Shown piece after piece: positions 1-10,680 of a stretch of DNA of 64,000 nt; the stretch's first letter is position 1, and each line of letters starts with the position of its first letter. The translations under genes were made by a program, and so were the position numbers. The DNA lies in NCBI GenBank assembly GCA_022376925.1, contig JAIOJX010000001.1, forward strand, positions 2,327,501 to 2,391,500, in the 5' to 3' direction. The DNA is from Tragulus kanchil (taxonomy: Eukaryota; Chordata; Mammalia; Artiodactyla; Tragulidae). The notes beneath the pieces are model-generated. The model was not told the DNA's origin. It saw nothing but the letters and a program-made list of their open reading frames with translations, and ran no database searches.

Positions 1-608
1 AGTGCTTCTTGACTCTATTTCCTGGAGAGCCATGTGGTGTCCTGGTGGAACACTCCTCCACGCCAAATTTGACATGTCCTTTAACTGAGAAAGTTACTAA
101 GTTTTGTTGTGAAACGTCTTGTTAGGCTCATTAGCTATTCCACGTCCTCTTGAGCTGCCTAGTCTCTGACCTGACCTAGAACACAAAGTTACCAGCCCCA
201 TCCAGCAAAGAGCAGGGGAGTGTCTGGGGCCAACAGTGGGAGAAATCCCTGCCCCGCCATCACAGTGCCAACAGCTGCCAGGCCCTGCGAGCTGTTTTAT
301 GTCCCTCATGTGCACCCTGCCTCCCCACCCAGAGGCCTCCTCACACCCGCCCGCTCTCCAGAGGAAGCACTGAGGCCGCGGGGCTTGGGCGTCTTCCCAG
401 GATCAGGTGGCTGTAAGGGCTGGGGAGCGCTCAGAACCCCAGTTCCTCTGGAGCCCCTGCCCTTCCTGCCCACCCCAGGCCCTGGCTGACCTTCTGGCTT
501 CTCCCACATTCCTGTGTTCAGGATGCTACAGGATGCTTCTGACATGACAAAAAGCAGACCCGTGGAAGGAATGTGCTGTGATCACCAATGTGCTATGATC
601 GTATATGC
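1..608. other. Intergenic, no gene recognised
   Basis: Short open frames occur on both strands here, but none resembles a known protein and none has convincing splice sites. I see no clear interspersed repeat before the SINE that follows. Confidence 0.5.
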
Positions 609-619
609 AAGACGTACAG

Positions 620-934
620 GGGCCTCCCCTGGTGGTCCAGTGGGTAAGGACACCGCCTTGCAGTGCAAAGGGCGCCAGTTCGATCCCTGGCCTGGGAAGA
701 TCCCACGTGCCGCGGAGCGGCTGGACCCATGTGTCCAATCGCCGAGCCGGAGCTCTGGGGCGCATGCGCCCAGAGCCGGCGCCCTGCGACGACAGACGCC
801 ACCGCGATGGGAGGCCCACAGGAGTCAAAGAACAAAGACGGATGAAAATAGAGAAATGAAAGACCAATAGAAGTGGCCCGCCCATCCCCCTCCCTCCCCC
901 CCCCACCCCCCAAAAGATTAAAAAAAAAAAAAAA
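620..934 (+). mobile_element. CHR-type tRNA-derived SINE with TSD
   Basis: The element starts with the typical head (cttccctggtggtccagtgg type, here cctcccctgg), carries a tRNA-like B-box region (gttcgatccctgg) and ends in a C-rich stretch plus poly(A). It is flanked by the direct repeat aagacgtacag at 609-619, seen again at 935-944 after the A tail, so this is a complete LINE-mobilised insertion. Confidence 0.85.
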
Positions 935-944
935 AGACGTACAG

Positions 945-2400
945 ACCTCGGCTACAGCTTTTAAACTCCTGCAGTGTGGTTCACTGTGGCTGAGGCTGCA
1001 CTTGTATAGTACAACTTGGGTTCAAGTGCTTTCTTCAGAGTTCTCAGAATAACAGGGACAGAAGAGGTTTTTCTGAGCCTTTCTGAGCTCACACTGCTGC
1101 TGTTTCAGGAAAAGGAAGAATTATTAAACATTTGCATCTTCCTTAGGCAACTGCTCTATACACTTCATAAAAAAATACCCCAATGCTCACATCCCTCCAC
1201 AGTCCTTAGTATTAAATATGCACTACTTGCAGTTTCAACTCTAAGTGTGTCTTGCAGCACGGCCATGTCTTGTCTGACTTCACGTTGCTCACCGGTCAGA
1301 AAATGTTCACGATCCTTCTCTAACTCCCCCATACACTAAAAGAGAAAGCTTAGTTCAGCGAGAAAGCGCCTCTTTTCACCTCACGTTCGAAACAGACATG
1401 ATTAAATTTCAGCGCTAACAAAGGACGCTCATTATGTAGTCCAAATGCAAATCCTGGAACACGTACACGGAGATCGAAATACCCACTTAAGAGACCTTCC
1501 AAATGCCGAGGCGAGTCAAACTTTCTCATTACAGTGGTACAGCAGCCACACCCTTTGCTCCAAACCACCACTTAAGGAACAGTACAGGTCAAGGCGGAGC
1601 AGACAAAGGAACAGATCGATGGTCTCACGGAATGGAAAGCCACAATTTGAAGACCCTCTAATAAACTTTCCAAACCATAAGTCATAAACAAGCAATAAAT
1701 CTTTAGCGCTCATTCGACACATCCTGACTGAGTGCATCCTATCCTCTCAGAATGAAGGAGGGGAGTCCGAAGGCGTAGCTGTCATTTTCTCCGAACATTT
1801 TTAAAATTGAAAAGAAGTAAAAGAGAAAAGCATTATAACAATTAAGGAAGCACATTTTGCCATGGCTGTGTAGTGGAAAATAGGACTGGTTGTGATTTGG
1901 TGGGCAAAAGAGTGAGAGGTCAATAGGCAAAAGAAGGAGAGACCCAAACCTGCTGTCAGGGAGGAGTGTATGCTAAGCAAGGAGGTAATTGTGACTTAGT
2001 GCACAGAAGGCCACCAGTCTGACTGGGTGGAAGGAAACAAAGAATGAAAGTATGAAACGACCCACAAAGAGAGGGTCTTGTTCTGGGGGACACGTTGAAT
2101 ACCTGAGACTTTAAACTGCAAAGCTATGATGACGGGTTTTCAGGAGTGAAGGGATGCTTTTTGGAGGATCATATTACGGAAGCATGAGGGACGGACTGGA
2201 GAAGAGAGAAGTCAGGAAAGAGGTTACTAGAACAAGCAAGGGACGACGAGGTCACGAACTAGGCAGGGTAGCCACAGTGGGAATTCAAAGGAAGAAATGA
2301 AACAAACTACTTTACTACACATAAAAGAAAAAACACAGGATTTACTGTGTAACATAAGGGAACTACAGTCAATATCTTATAATAAGTTACAATGCCAAAG
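945..2400. other. Intergenic, nothing assigned
   Basis: No open frame here looks like a conserved protein, and no recent ruminant repeat is obvious. Ancient, diverged repeats could be present that cannot be recognised by eye. Confidence 0.4.
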
Positions 2401-2402
2401 GA

Positions 2403-2435
<33 letters not shown>

Positions 2436-2450
2436 GTGCATGTGTACATA
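2403..2450 (+). repeat. (TG)n microsatellite
   Basis: An almost pure TG run interrupted by a few C/A changes and followed by a TA-rich stretch. It is likely polymorphic. Confidence 0.9.
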
Positions 2451-2549
2451 TATGTATGTATAATGAATCACTCTGCTCTATACCAAAAACTACACACGAT
2501 ATTGTTAATCAACCATACTTTCATTTCCTTTTAAATTTTGGCCTCTTTT

Positions 2550-2799
2550 ATTGGTTTCTTTATTTATTTATTTTCATCCATCCTTACTCTTTGGCCCGTG
2601 AGGGCCTCCCATCACAGCGGCCTCTGTCGTCGCAGAGCACCGGCTCTGGGCGCACGCGCTCCAGAGCTCCGGCTCGGTAAGTGGACACACCGGTCCAGCC
2701 GCTCCGCGGCACGTGGGATCTTCCCGGGCCAGGGGTCGGACCGGCGCCCCCGTGCACTGCAAGGCCGACTCTCGACCCCCTGGACCACCAGGGAAGCCC
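2550..2799 (-). mobile_element. CHR-type SINE (minus)
   Basis: Reverse-complement copy. The A-rich tail appears as tttatttatttatttt at the left, and the head appears as ccaccagggaagccc at the right end. It is diverged but full length apart from its tail. Confidence 0.85.
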
Positions 2800-3539
2800 A
2801 GTAAATCAACCCTAGTTGAATTTCTTAAAATAGAAACTGCACCTGCAGAAGTAAAACTTGCAGGGCCTAGTAATTGCTTGGGTGGAAAAGACAACACTAC
2901 AGTTACTACTATAAATGCTGACATTTAGCAATAAGCTTTAGAAGCAATCTTCGTGGGTAGATTATCAAACCTTCACACTAATTAGTAGTAAATGGTTCTC
3001 AGGGCACATTAGAGCAGCACCTTGTCTTCTTAGAAACAGGTTTAAGGTAACTCTTTTGCGTACATATGACTCTAAAGTTCTTTAAAGAGGATCTATTTTA
3101 AAACCTTTTACTAGTTTACTTCAGCCATTTCAATTAGTTTCAAAAGAGGGACACATCGACTTCATGCATTTGGACAAGATGATGGTTCCAAAGAAGACTT
3201 CCCCCTCTTCCTCGCCACTGAAAAAGAAGCGGAATGTCCCAGATCCCATCACCTCCTGAGTAAGTACACACATTTCTGCATGAAGAAGAGGGCAGCGTGC
3301 ACTGAGGACAATTTGCTACTGTGCAAATACCGCGGCAGATCACTCTCAGTCCACCAACTTCTAGCCTTCCTCTGGGTTTTTCGTGCAGTTATACGCTTGG
3401 ACCCTCTCACATGCTTGTAAATTTGCACACAAAGACATTGGGAGTCACTCGGACTCTGGAAGGAAATGCGCCCCGAATGCTCATACAACACTCCACTTGA
3501 AAACAAAAAAGGTATTCCCCGATTCCAGCTGCCGGGCTT

Positions 3540-3750
3540 CGTATGATTTAAGCTGTGCCTGACTCTCTGCCGCCCCAGGGACCTTAGCCCTCCAGTCTCC
3601 CCTCGCCAGGGGATTCTCCAGGCAAGAATACTGGAGTGGCGTGCCATTTCCTCCTCCTCCAGGGGATCTTCCCGACCCAGGGATCGAACCCGGTCTCCCA
3701 CGTTGAGGGCGCATTCTTTACCAGCCGGGCGGCCCCGGAAGCCGTCATTG
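3540..3750 (+). mobile_element. Bov-tA type SINE
   Basis: The diagnostic core caggcaagaatactggagtg is followed by the tRNA-like part gggatcgaacccggtctccc and a terminal region that has drifted to high GC. It is in the plus orientation. Confidence 0.85.
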
Positions 3751-3796
3751 CCTGAGCGACTGCTAAACTGAGACTTTGATACAGTAATCTAGCTTT

Positions 3797-4728
3797 GTGT
3801 GTGTGTGTGTGTGTGTTTTCTTGGTTATTTTATTTCTTTATTTTTATTCTTTATTTTAAAGGCTTTACAGAGTTTTGTTGTTCACAGACATGTATGTTCC
3901 CAGATCAGTCATATGCATGTCCCTGGTCCCCACCCCCCCGCACAGTTCCCCCCATCCCACCCCTCCGGACCATCGCCCCGTGCCATTGTGAGCACTCCTA
4001 TTCCCTTAGCACAATGACAATAGCTGTCCTTTCCACGCCTGACAGTATAGGTTTCCGTGTTACTCCCTCCATGCCTCCCCCTCCCTGTTTCTTCCCCACA
4101 GTGTCCCTATGCCTATGCTCTGTCTGTTTTTCCATGAGTTCCCTGCGTGTGTTATCAAGGCCGTCCTACTAGATTCCATATATGTGTGTTAGTACACTGT
4201 ATTTGTCTTTCTCTTTTTGACTTTCTTCACTTTTCATGATAGGTTCTAGAGCCAGCCACTTCATTAGGACTGAGTCTTCTGCATTTCTTCTAACAGCTGA
4301 GTAGTATCCCATCGTATATATGTACCAGAGCTTCTGGATCCATTCGTTCGTCGATGGACATCTAGGTTGCTTCCACGTTCTGGCTATTGTAGAGAGAGCT
4401 GCAATGAACGCTGGGGCACAGGTGCTTCTTTCAGTCTTGATTTCATCAGGATATAAGCCTAAGAGTGGGATTGCTGGGTCAGAGGGTGCTTCTCTTTTTA
4501 GTGTTTTAAGGAATCTCCAGACTGTCTTCCATAGAGGCTGTATCGATCGACATTCCCACCAGCAATGCAAGAGGGTTCCCTTTTCTCCGCACCCTCTCCA
4601 GCATTTAGTGTCTGCAGATTTTTTGAAGATGGCCATTCTGACGGGTGTGAGGTGATATCTCATTGTAGTTTTAATTTGCATTTGTCTAATAATAAGCGAG
4701 GTGGAGCATCGTTTCATGTGCTTTTGGG
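3797..4728 (-). mobile_element. 5'-truncated L1 with target-site duplication
   Basis: The minus strand encodes the C-terminal part of L1 ORF2p (about 180 residues, including a [17 protein letters not shown] segment typical of the L1 ORF2 cysteine-rich region), then an L1 3' UTR and an A-rich tail read leftwards. The direct repeat agtaatctagcttt occurs at 3783-3796 and again at 4729-4742 and brackets the insertion exactly. A (TG)n run sits in the tail at the left edge. The element is a fragment and cannot mobilise itself. Confidence 0.92.
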
Positions 4729-4744
4729 AGTAATCTAGCTTTAA

Positions 4745-5230
4745 GGCTAAGGGTGATACCCACAGCTAGTTTTCCTTCCTGTTCCTGGGCTTTCTGCTCG
4801 TCTACACCCCACTCCTGAAACAAAGTCCGAAACTTCTGAGGACATGGGAGATAAAAGATTCTGCCTGTAAAACAAAAGAATGAGCAAGGTCACACGCCAC
4901 AAACATACAAACAAAGACCCACTGTGAAAGGCCCGTATCTGAGGAAACGTCTTGCAGTCCACGGGTGAACACTGAAACGTGTAGAAGCTATACCGGTAAA
5001 GCCAGGAGATTATAAAGAGCACTCAAATGTGCCTCCCAGTCCTTCCAGCATCTTCTTTGCTGCGCCCCTGTGAAGAAGTTAAACCGAACATGATCAGAGG
5101 CAGGGTAAGGGGAAAGTCCGTGCTTGTTACGAAAGAACGTCCCCAGTCCAGGATTTCATAGAGAGTGCTTGCCATACGAGGCAAGCTGACGTTCGCTCGG
5201 AGGTAAAACGTGCCGCCGTACAAGGTGACC
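4745..5230. other. Intergenic, nothing assigned
   Basis: Unique-looking sequence between the L1 fragment and the GC-rich block. No protein-like open frame or recent repeat was recognised. Confidence 0.4.
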
Positions 5231-6139
5231 GCAAGTCTTCCTCAAAGACTTCTGCAGGGGGCTGTGCCCCCACCCCCACCCCGTCGTTCTCAACCCCCTT
5301 TTAAACACAGTACCACCTGTCTGACACAAATGCTCCTGCCAGAGGACTTACTTCTCCCCGGCTTCCAGTCCCTGGGCTGTTTCCTGCACGGAAACGCAAG
5401 CGGGAGAGATTTCATAGCGGACGTCCGGCATCTGGGTCAGGTTTCTTGAAGAACTAGCCCACGGTGGAGGGTTCCAGGCGTTGGGACACCAAAGGTTTCT
5501 TAGAGCCGACGTGCGAGAGAGGAACCAGCCGCGTGTGTGCAGGCCAGATGGTGTGAGGTCGGGGACCTGGACCGCTTCCGGGAGACAGTGCCCCAAGCCT
5601 TTCAGGGGGGCCGGTCAGGGGAAGCCATGCAGCATCTGGGAGGCAATCTGGAGAGAAGGACGTGCAGGCTGCTATGGGGGAAGGAGAGCCGCGAGGACGC
5701 TTACCGACACTCCTGATTGGCGCAGGAGGCTGAAGCGGGCGGCCACCCCGGCCGCGGCCCTGCTTGGCACGCGCGTGGCTTCCCCGCTGACCGTGCGGAG
5801 GACTGAGAGGCGGTGCCCCGAGAGACGGGGCCAGTGCAGGCCCCCCGCGCCCCTGCCCCCACCCTCCCTCCCTCTGCCCCGCACCCCCACCCCCTCCCGC
5901 CCGTGCACTGGGACGTGCCAAGCCTCCAGACAGACCGGACCTTCGGGAGCACCCTCGGCCTCACTCAGCTCTCTTCTCTCCTCCCTCTCAGAGCCCCAGG
6001 CTGCCGTGCCGGACCGGCCCTGACAGTCAGCTTAGGCTTCTCATCCGGTTCACGACGGCACAGCCGCAAGACAGACAAGATGCTTCGCTCTTGCTTCGCT
6101 CGATCCTGGCTTCTCTTGATTCCGGTGTCTCCTGACTGT

Positions 6140-6340
6140 CTCTCGAGAGTCAAGCCTGGTGGAGTGGGCAGCCGTTCCCTTCTCCAGGGGATCTTCCCCA
6201 CCCAGGGACCGAAGGCAGGTCCCCGGCACTGCAGGCGGATGCTTTACCGTCGGAGCCACCAGGGAAGCCCGAGAATACCGGAGCGGGTGGCCCACCCCTT
6301 CTTCAGGGGATCTTGCCCACCCAGGAATGGTTCTCTCCTA
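6140..6340 (+). mobile_element. Bov-tA type SINE fragments
   Basis: The motif ttctccaggggatcttcccc, followed by a degenerate tRNA-like segment and ccaccagggaagcccgagaa, marks a Bov-tA copy at about 6140-6275. A second partial piece (ttcaggggatcttgcccacc) lies at about 6298-6325. Confidence 0.7.
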
Positions 6341-6397
6341 ACCCATTCCTGTGACAGAAAAAGGGAAGCCTCCGTGCTCCGCAGGCTGGCCCAGCCG

Positions 6398-7273
6398 CCA
6401 CGCCGTCCCGCGCCCTCCCTGCTCGGCCTCTGGAGCCCTAGCGCCCAGGGGGAGGCAGGCTGGGCCGGGTCCCTCGCGGCCGAAGCGGGGCCGAGCCGCC
6501 CTCCCCGTGGATCCCCGGCGCCTCGACGACGCGGCCAGCCGGCCGACTCTGGACACCGGCGTCCGGGGGCCGGAGGCCACCGGGGCACCTCGCCCCACAG
6601 CGCCTCTGGCGCCTCGCGGGCACCCAGCTCCCTTCCTCGCCCCCGCCTGAGCCTGCCCGGCGGTGGCGACGACGCTGCGCCCGGGCTCAGGAAGCCTGCT
6701 CCACCTTCCTCGGGAGCCCGGGACCGCGCGGATCCCGCGGGCCGGCGCGGGAAGGGCGGCCGCGGCCCCCGGCGCCCTCGGACGGGCGGCCCGGCCCCAT
6801 CGTGGGCCTCGCGCGCCGTCTGGCGGCCGCGGCGAGCACCGCGGCCGGAGGACCGCCGCCCAGGCCTCGCGCGCGGGGTGGCCCTTCCCTCCAGGCACCG
6901 CCGCCCTGGCTCATCGCGGGCGCCCGACGCAGACGCTCGCCGGCCTGGGGCACGGACGCGCAGGCCGGCCTAGATCCAAAGACGTGCAGGGTGCACGGGG
7001 AGAGGACGCACGCGCGGGCACGCATGTGCAGGCGCGCACCTTCTGCGGCACAGGTGGGGGCGGTGTGCAGCTTTTCCTTCCCAGCCCGCGTGTCGTTACT
7101 CCCCATAGAGACCGTGACAGCTCCACGACAGGCTTTTGTCAACCTCGCCATTATTGACACTTTGGACTGGAAACGCGTGACGGGAGCTGTGCTGTGCGCC
7201 CGGCCGCTGGGCAGCATCCCTGGCCTCCACCTGCTTCCTGGTACCCAGCGGTGGCCATCAACAGTACCTCCAG
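6398..7273. repeat. Dispersed 876-bp duplicate, copy 1
   Basis: This block is repeated at 43032-43907 with a constant offset of 36634, so there are no insertions or deletions between the copies. The long open frames inside both copies translate identically. Its right end (7129-7273) is the first two thirds of a MER20-like element. That element is cut off here, whereas it continues to its natural terminus after copy 2. Immediately after the block, 7271-7308 is an imperfect repeat of 6931-6964 with two extra bases. Confidence 0.9.
7129..7273. mobile_element. MER20-like hAT-Charlie fragment, truncated
   Basis: Segments such as tcaacctcgccattattgac and cagcatccctggcctcc match my recollection of a non-autonomous hAT-Charlie element of the MER20 kind. 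The element stops abruptly at 7273 after cctccag. The family name is from memory and needs a repeat-library search. Confidence 0.55.
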
Positions 7274-8809
7274 TACGCTCGCCGGCCTGGGGCACCGGAC
7301 GCGCAGGCGCACACAGGACGGGCTCACGCCCAAGGACAGGTGTCCGGGGTCAGCCATACCGTCGAGCCTGGCAGGTGCCCTCCTCGCCGAGGGCTCCGAC
7401 GGGGCCGGGACCCAGAGCCCGCTCGGGGCAGGAAGCGGCCATCCCCGGGCCCCTGTCTGAAGCCTCCGCACAGGCCCCCGCCCTGCCTGCTGCCTGCACC
7501 CAGCGCGCAGGACGGGGGCAGGGGAGTGGGGCCGGGAGGGGGCCGCCCGCGCCCCTCGGCAGGACCCCGCCCCCGCCCGCCCCGCACTCGAGGTGGGGCA
7601 CAGCGCTTGCCCGCCTCCCCGCCCGCCCTCCCGCCTCTCCCCAGGGCCCCCGGGGCTGCGGCACTCCTGCCGGCCCGCCGCCTTCCCTCAGACACGCCCC
7701 CCACCCCGGGTGCTGCGGAACGTCCCTCGGCGCCTGGACCAGCGGGGGCAGGCGGCCCCAGCCCAGAATCCTGCACCAGCCCCTGGCAGGCGCCTCCGAC
7801 CTCATGCCAGGCCCCTGCCGCGGCTGGCTGGCGGGTCCTCGGCACGGCAGCCGCTGGGGATCCCGGAGCCTCGCTCCGGCCTGCCGGCCCTCCCCCCCAC
7901 CCCGCCCCACATCCAGCCCACTTATTCCCGGGGGCTCCCCGAGGGGCCCGGGGCCGCCCCGCCCCAGTCCCGCGCCCGCGAGTCCCTGTCGCCCGGCTCC
8001 CTCCAGCCCAGGGGAGCACACGAGAGCCCCTCGGACCGTGCCAGGCCCGCACCCCAGCCCCCCCCAGCCCCCGGCTTCTCTGGCTGCTCCCGCCACTGCC
8101 CCACCCCCGGCTGCCGCCTCCCTCCACCGCGCAGGGCAGAGAGGCGACCAGCGGAAACTTTCAGGGAGCTTTATGGAAGAGCGAAACCGCTGAACACAGG
8201 CAATGACCACACAGAGAAGAACTCCCCCACCCCGCCCTGGCCACGGGAGCCCCCAGGGCGTCAGGGCCCCCTCCTGGGGTCCACAACCAGGCGCCCGCCC
8301 TCGGCTGCGGCCTCCCTTCCCGAGGCGGCGGCGGCGGGTGGCCTCTCGGCGGGACCCGAGCCCCGCTCCTCGGGCCCACAGGCTCCACGGCGGGCACGGG
8401 ACAGGGACACAGCAGGGCGCCGTCTACCGAGCGAGGACAGGCCTTTCCGAGGAACGACGCCCGTCCCTGGGTCCTCCCGAAGCCACTCTGCGACCCGGAG
8501 GGTCCCGGCGCGAGGTCCCGGGGCGGGCGGCGGCCACGCCCTCGGCCGTCCTCTCCTCGCCGCGGCTCCTGGGGCCGGGCCGGGCCGGGGGCGTCTCTGC
8601 GCCGGGGCTGGCGGGACGGGGAACAACGGCACGCGGAGCAAAACGACACACGAGAACAAGCAGAACTGGAGCTGAGTCTGCAGCCAGAAAGCAGCCGCCG
8701 AGCCGAGGAGACACGGGCCCCCGCGGGCAGAGCCTTGCCTCGACGGGTGCTGGAGCTCGGCCGGGCCGAGGGGTGGCCGGCCGGGCCGGCGGGGCCGCCC
8801 TGCCCTCAG

Positions 8810-9868
8810 CTACAGAAAGTCCTCCAGGGTGATGCACTCTTCGGGCTTCCCCAGATCGGTGTAGTTGATCCTCAGCACAGGCTGCACGCTGCGGCCTCCT
8901 CTCCGGACCACCCTCGGTTGACCGCACGGCTCCTCCCTGCCAGCTGGGACGCCCTGCCGCAGAGACGACCCCTGGCGAGGCCCCTCTGGGCCCCTCCACG
9001 TGGTGAGCTCAGGGCCCACGGGGTGGGCGCTGTCTGGGCGCGGGCCCGCGGCGGCTCCCCCGGCCACGCCTTCTTCTGCCTCTGCTCTGCTGGGGCCTCC
9101 GTGGGCACCGGGGCCTCCCTTTCCTGTGCGCGACGCTCCCGGGCTCGGGTCTCCGGGGCTCCCCGAGCGGACCTGCACGGGCTGGTGGAGCCCCTGCCGG
9201 CCGGCGGAGGCGGAGCGGGCCGGGCCTGGGCCTGGCCGCCCGGCTCCTCGGCTCCACCCCCGGCCCCCGCCGCGCCTGCGGAGGGCGGCTTCCTCTCGTC
9301 GACCGCCTCCCGCGGCCCTGGAGGCGAGGGGCGGCCTGGACGGCCGGAGCCTGCGCCTCCGAGGGCCGGGGGTGGCTCGCCGCCGCCGCCCGTCTCCTTC
9401 CGCGACTCTTCCTCTGCCGGCCGAGGCCACCGCGGTGCTGTCGGAGGCGGGTCTCCCGCGCTGGGCCGCGCCGCCTGCCCGCGGCCTTCCTCCCCGCTCT
9501 GCGAGCTGGAGGACAGCCGCCTGCGCTTCTGCAGCGGCGCGAGCCCTCTCTGGATGGTCTGAGTGCCGCTCTCGGCCACCGGCCGGGCCTGAACCACGGC
9601 CTGGGGGCTCGGCCCACGGGCTTCTGCCGGGACCTGGACGTCGGCCGCCCCGAGGGCCGGGCTTGCTTGCCTGCGAGTCTCCTCGCTCACCGGCCCGGTG
9701 GCCTTCCGCTCCTCTTCGTCGCGGATGAGCTTCAGGAGCTCCAGGAAGGTGGGCGCACAGGCCTGCTGATCCAGGAGCTCGAGCTTGCCCCGGAGGGCGG
9801 CAGGCATGGAGGCCCGAGCCAGGATGTGTTTCAGGCGGATCATGTCCACGCTCCTCACCGGCAAGGGG
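8810..9868 (-). other. Overlapping -1 reading frame in PNMA5 3' half
   Basis: Relative to the PNMA5 frame, the -1 frame is open from just after a TAG at 9869-9871 to a TAG at 8810-8812, about 352 codons. It overlaps the main frame for nearly 1 kb and continues 62 bases past the main stop. Its last residues (NYTDLGKPEECITLEDFL) are not low-complexity, and the DNA encoding them is visibly less GC-rich than its surroundings, which suggests coding constraint. Human PNMA3 and PNMA5 are reported to carry -1 frameshift signals. I did not find a canonical X XXY YYZ heptamer by eye in the overlap, so an indel that moved the true frame is an equally good explanation. Confidence 0.5.
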
Positions 9869-10680
9869 CTACGCCCCACGACGTGCTGCAGCAGGGGCTC
9901 CAGGCGCAGCAGGAAACCAGACATGCTCTCTCCGGACTCCTGGCAGGTCTGCAGGAACGGAAACGGGGAGCCCGCCGACGCCTCCCGGCCCCCGGAGGCC
10001 TGCTTCAGGGCGTCCAGGCGCTCCTCGGCTCTCGCGGCGGCCGGGGCCGGGGCCGGGGCCGGGGCCGGGGCCGGGGCCGGGGCCGGGTCGCGGAAGCTCT
10101 CCAGCAGACAGCGCCGCGTCCCTCCCTCGGGCGCCTGCTCGCGCCGGCCGTTAGAGCTCTGCTCGCCCGGGCCCTGGAAGGGGCTTCCCGGAGACCGCTT
10201 CAGCTGTGCGCGCAAGGGGCTTCCATTCGGGGGCTCTGGGGCGGACACGGGCCCGCCTCGCGCCGCGTCCTCCGGCTCTGCGCCCTCGGGGTGCGGGGCA
10301 CCGCGGCCCAGGGCCTTGGCCACATCTTCCACTGCCCGGCCCTCCAGTTTGAGGAAGCACTTCAGCCGGTGGACGAACTCCTCGTCTGAGCTACGGGGCT
10401 TCACCACCACGTCCCAGGCCCCTCGCTTTCCCAGGATCTGACTGGGCACCTTGGCGTAGTCCACAGGGTCCGCCAGCTCAACGAACACCGCCTTCGCGTT
10501 GTCTTCTCGTCGGAACATTCGGCTCAGCACCCTGTAGGCGCCCAGAGGCTGTAAGCCCGTCTTCAGGGTCTCTTCAATGTCCTCCTCACTGCACTCCACG
10601 GGGATCCCCACAATCAGCAAGGCCTTCCTGGGGTCCAGGTCCATCCCTTTGCTCCAGTCCTCCAGCAGCCTCACCGCCAT
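8872..10680 (-). CDS. PNMA5: PNMA5-like paraneoplastic Ma antigen family member
   Basis: This single-exon frame encodes 602 residues from the ATG at 10680-10678, in a good initiation context (gccATGG). A plausible splice acceptor (tgcgccgcag) ends 12 bases upstream at 10693, as is usual for PNMA genes. The frame opens three codons earlier with GTG, which I do not use. The N-terminal 120 residues match the PNMA family closely (MAVRLLEDW, KALLIVGIPVECSE, MFRREDNAKAVFVELAD). A capsid C-terminal-domain-like stretch follows at about residues 245-325 (FLLRLEPLL, LARASMPAALRGKLELLDQQ). PNMA proteins derive from Ty3/gypsy Gag, and some members assemble capsids. PNMA5 is neuronally expressed in primates. 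The capsid N-terminal part is shortened and altered (a Trp-Leu-Glu-Gln motif is RREQ here), and a Pro-Ala repeat replaces a helical stretch. After about residue 370 the protein is low-complexity to the stop, so the native C-terminus is uncertain. Assignment to PNMA5 rather than a paralogue rests on remembered human sequence. Confidence 0.88.
   Translation of the reverse strand: MAVRLLEDWSKGMDLDPRKALLIVGIPVECSEEDIEETLKTGLQPLGAYRVLSRMFRREDNAKAVFVELADPVDYAKVPSQILGKRGAWDVVVKPRSSDEEFVHRLKCFLKLEGRAVEDVAKALGRGAPHPEGAEPEDAARGGPVSAPEPPNGSPLRAQLKRSPGSPFQGPGEQSSNGRREQAPEGGTRRCLLESFRDPAPAPAPAPAPAPAPAAARAEERLDALKQASGGREASAGSPFPFLQTCQESGESMSGFLLRLEPLLQHVVGRSPLPVRSVDMIRLKHILARASMPAALRGKLELLDQQACAPTFLELLKLIRDEEERKATGPVSEETRRQASPALGAADVQVPAEARGPSPQAVVQARPVAESGTQTIQRGLAPLQKRRRLSSSSQSGEEGRGQAARPSAGDPPPTAPRWPRPAEEESRKETGGGGEPPPALGGAGSGRPGRPSPPGPREAVDERKPPSAGAAGAGGGAEEPGGQAQARPAPPPPAGRGSTSPCRSARGAPETRARERRAQEREAPVPTEAPAEQRQKKAWPGEPPRARAQTAPTPWALSSPRGGAQRGLARGRLCGRASQLAGRSRAVNRGWSGEEAAACSLC
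10041..10087 (+). repeat. (GGGGCC)n hexanucleotide repeat inside PNMA5
   Basis: Seven complete ccgggg units plus ccggg. On the coding (minus) strand the tract reads as alternating Pro-Ala codons, about residues 198-213 of the PNMA5 frame. Confidence 0.95.

Noticed and set aside
620..720. tRNA-like A and B boxes in SINE heads
   Set aside because: They belong to tRNA-derived SINEs (CHR and Bov-tA) and are not intact tRNA genes.
6802..8193. 463-codon plus-strand open frame and its overlapping partners
   Set aside because: Composition artefact. Part of it lies in the duplicated 876-bp block and crosses its boundary, so the frame cannot be an old gene.
9000..9728. Plus-strand frames opposite PNMA5
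   Set aside because: Shadows of the PNMA5 coding region and of its -1 frame. No independent protein signal.
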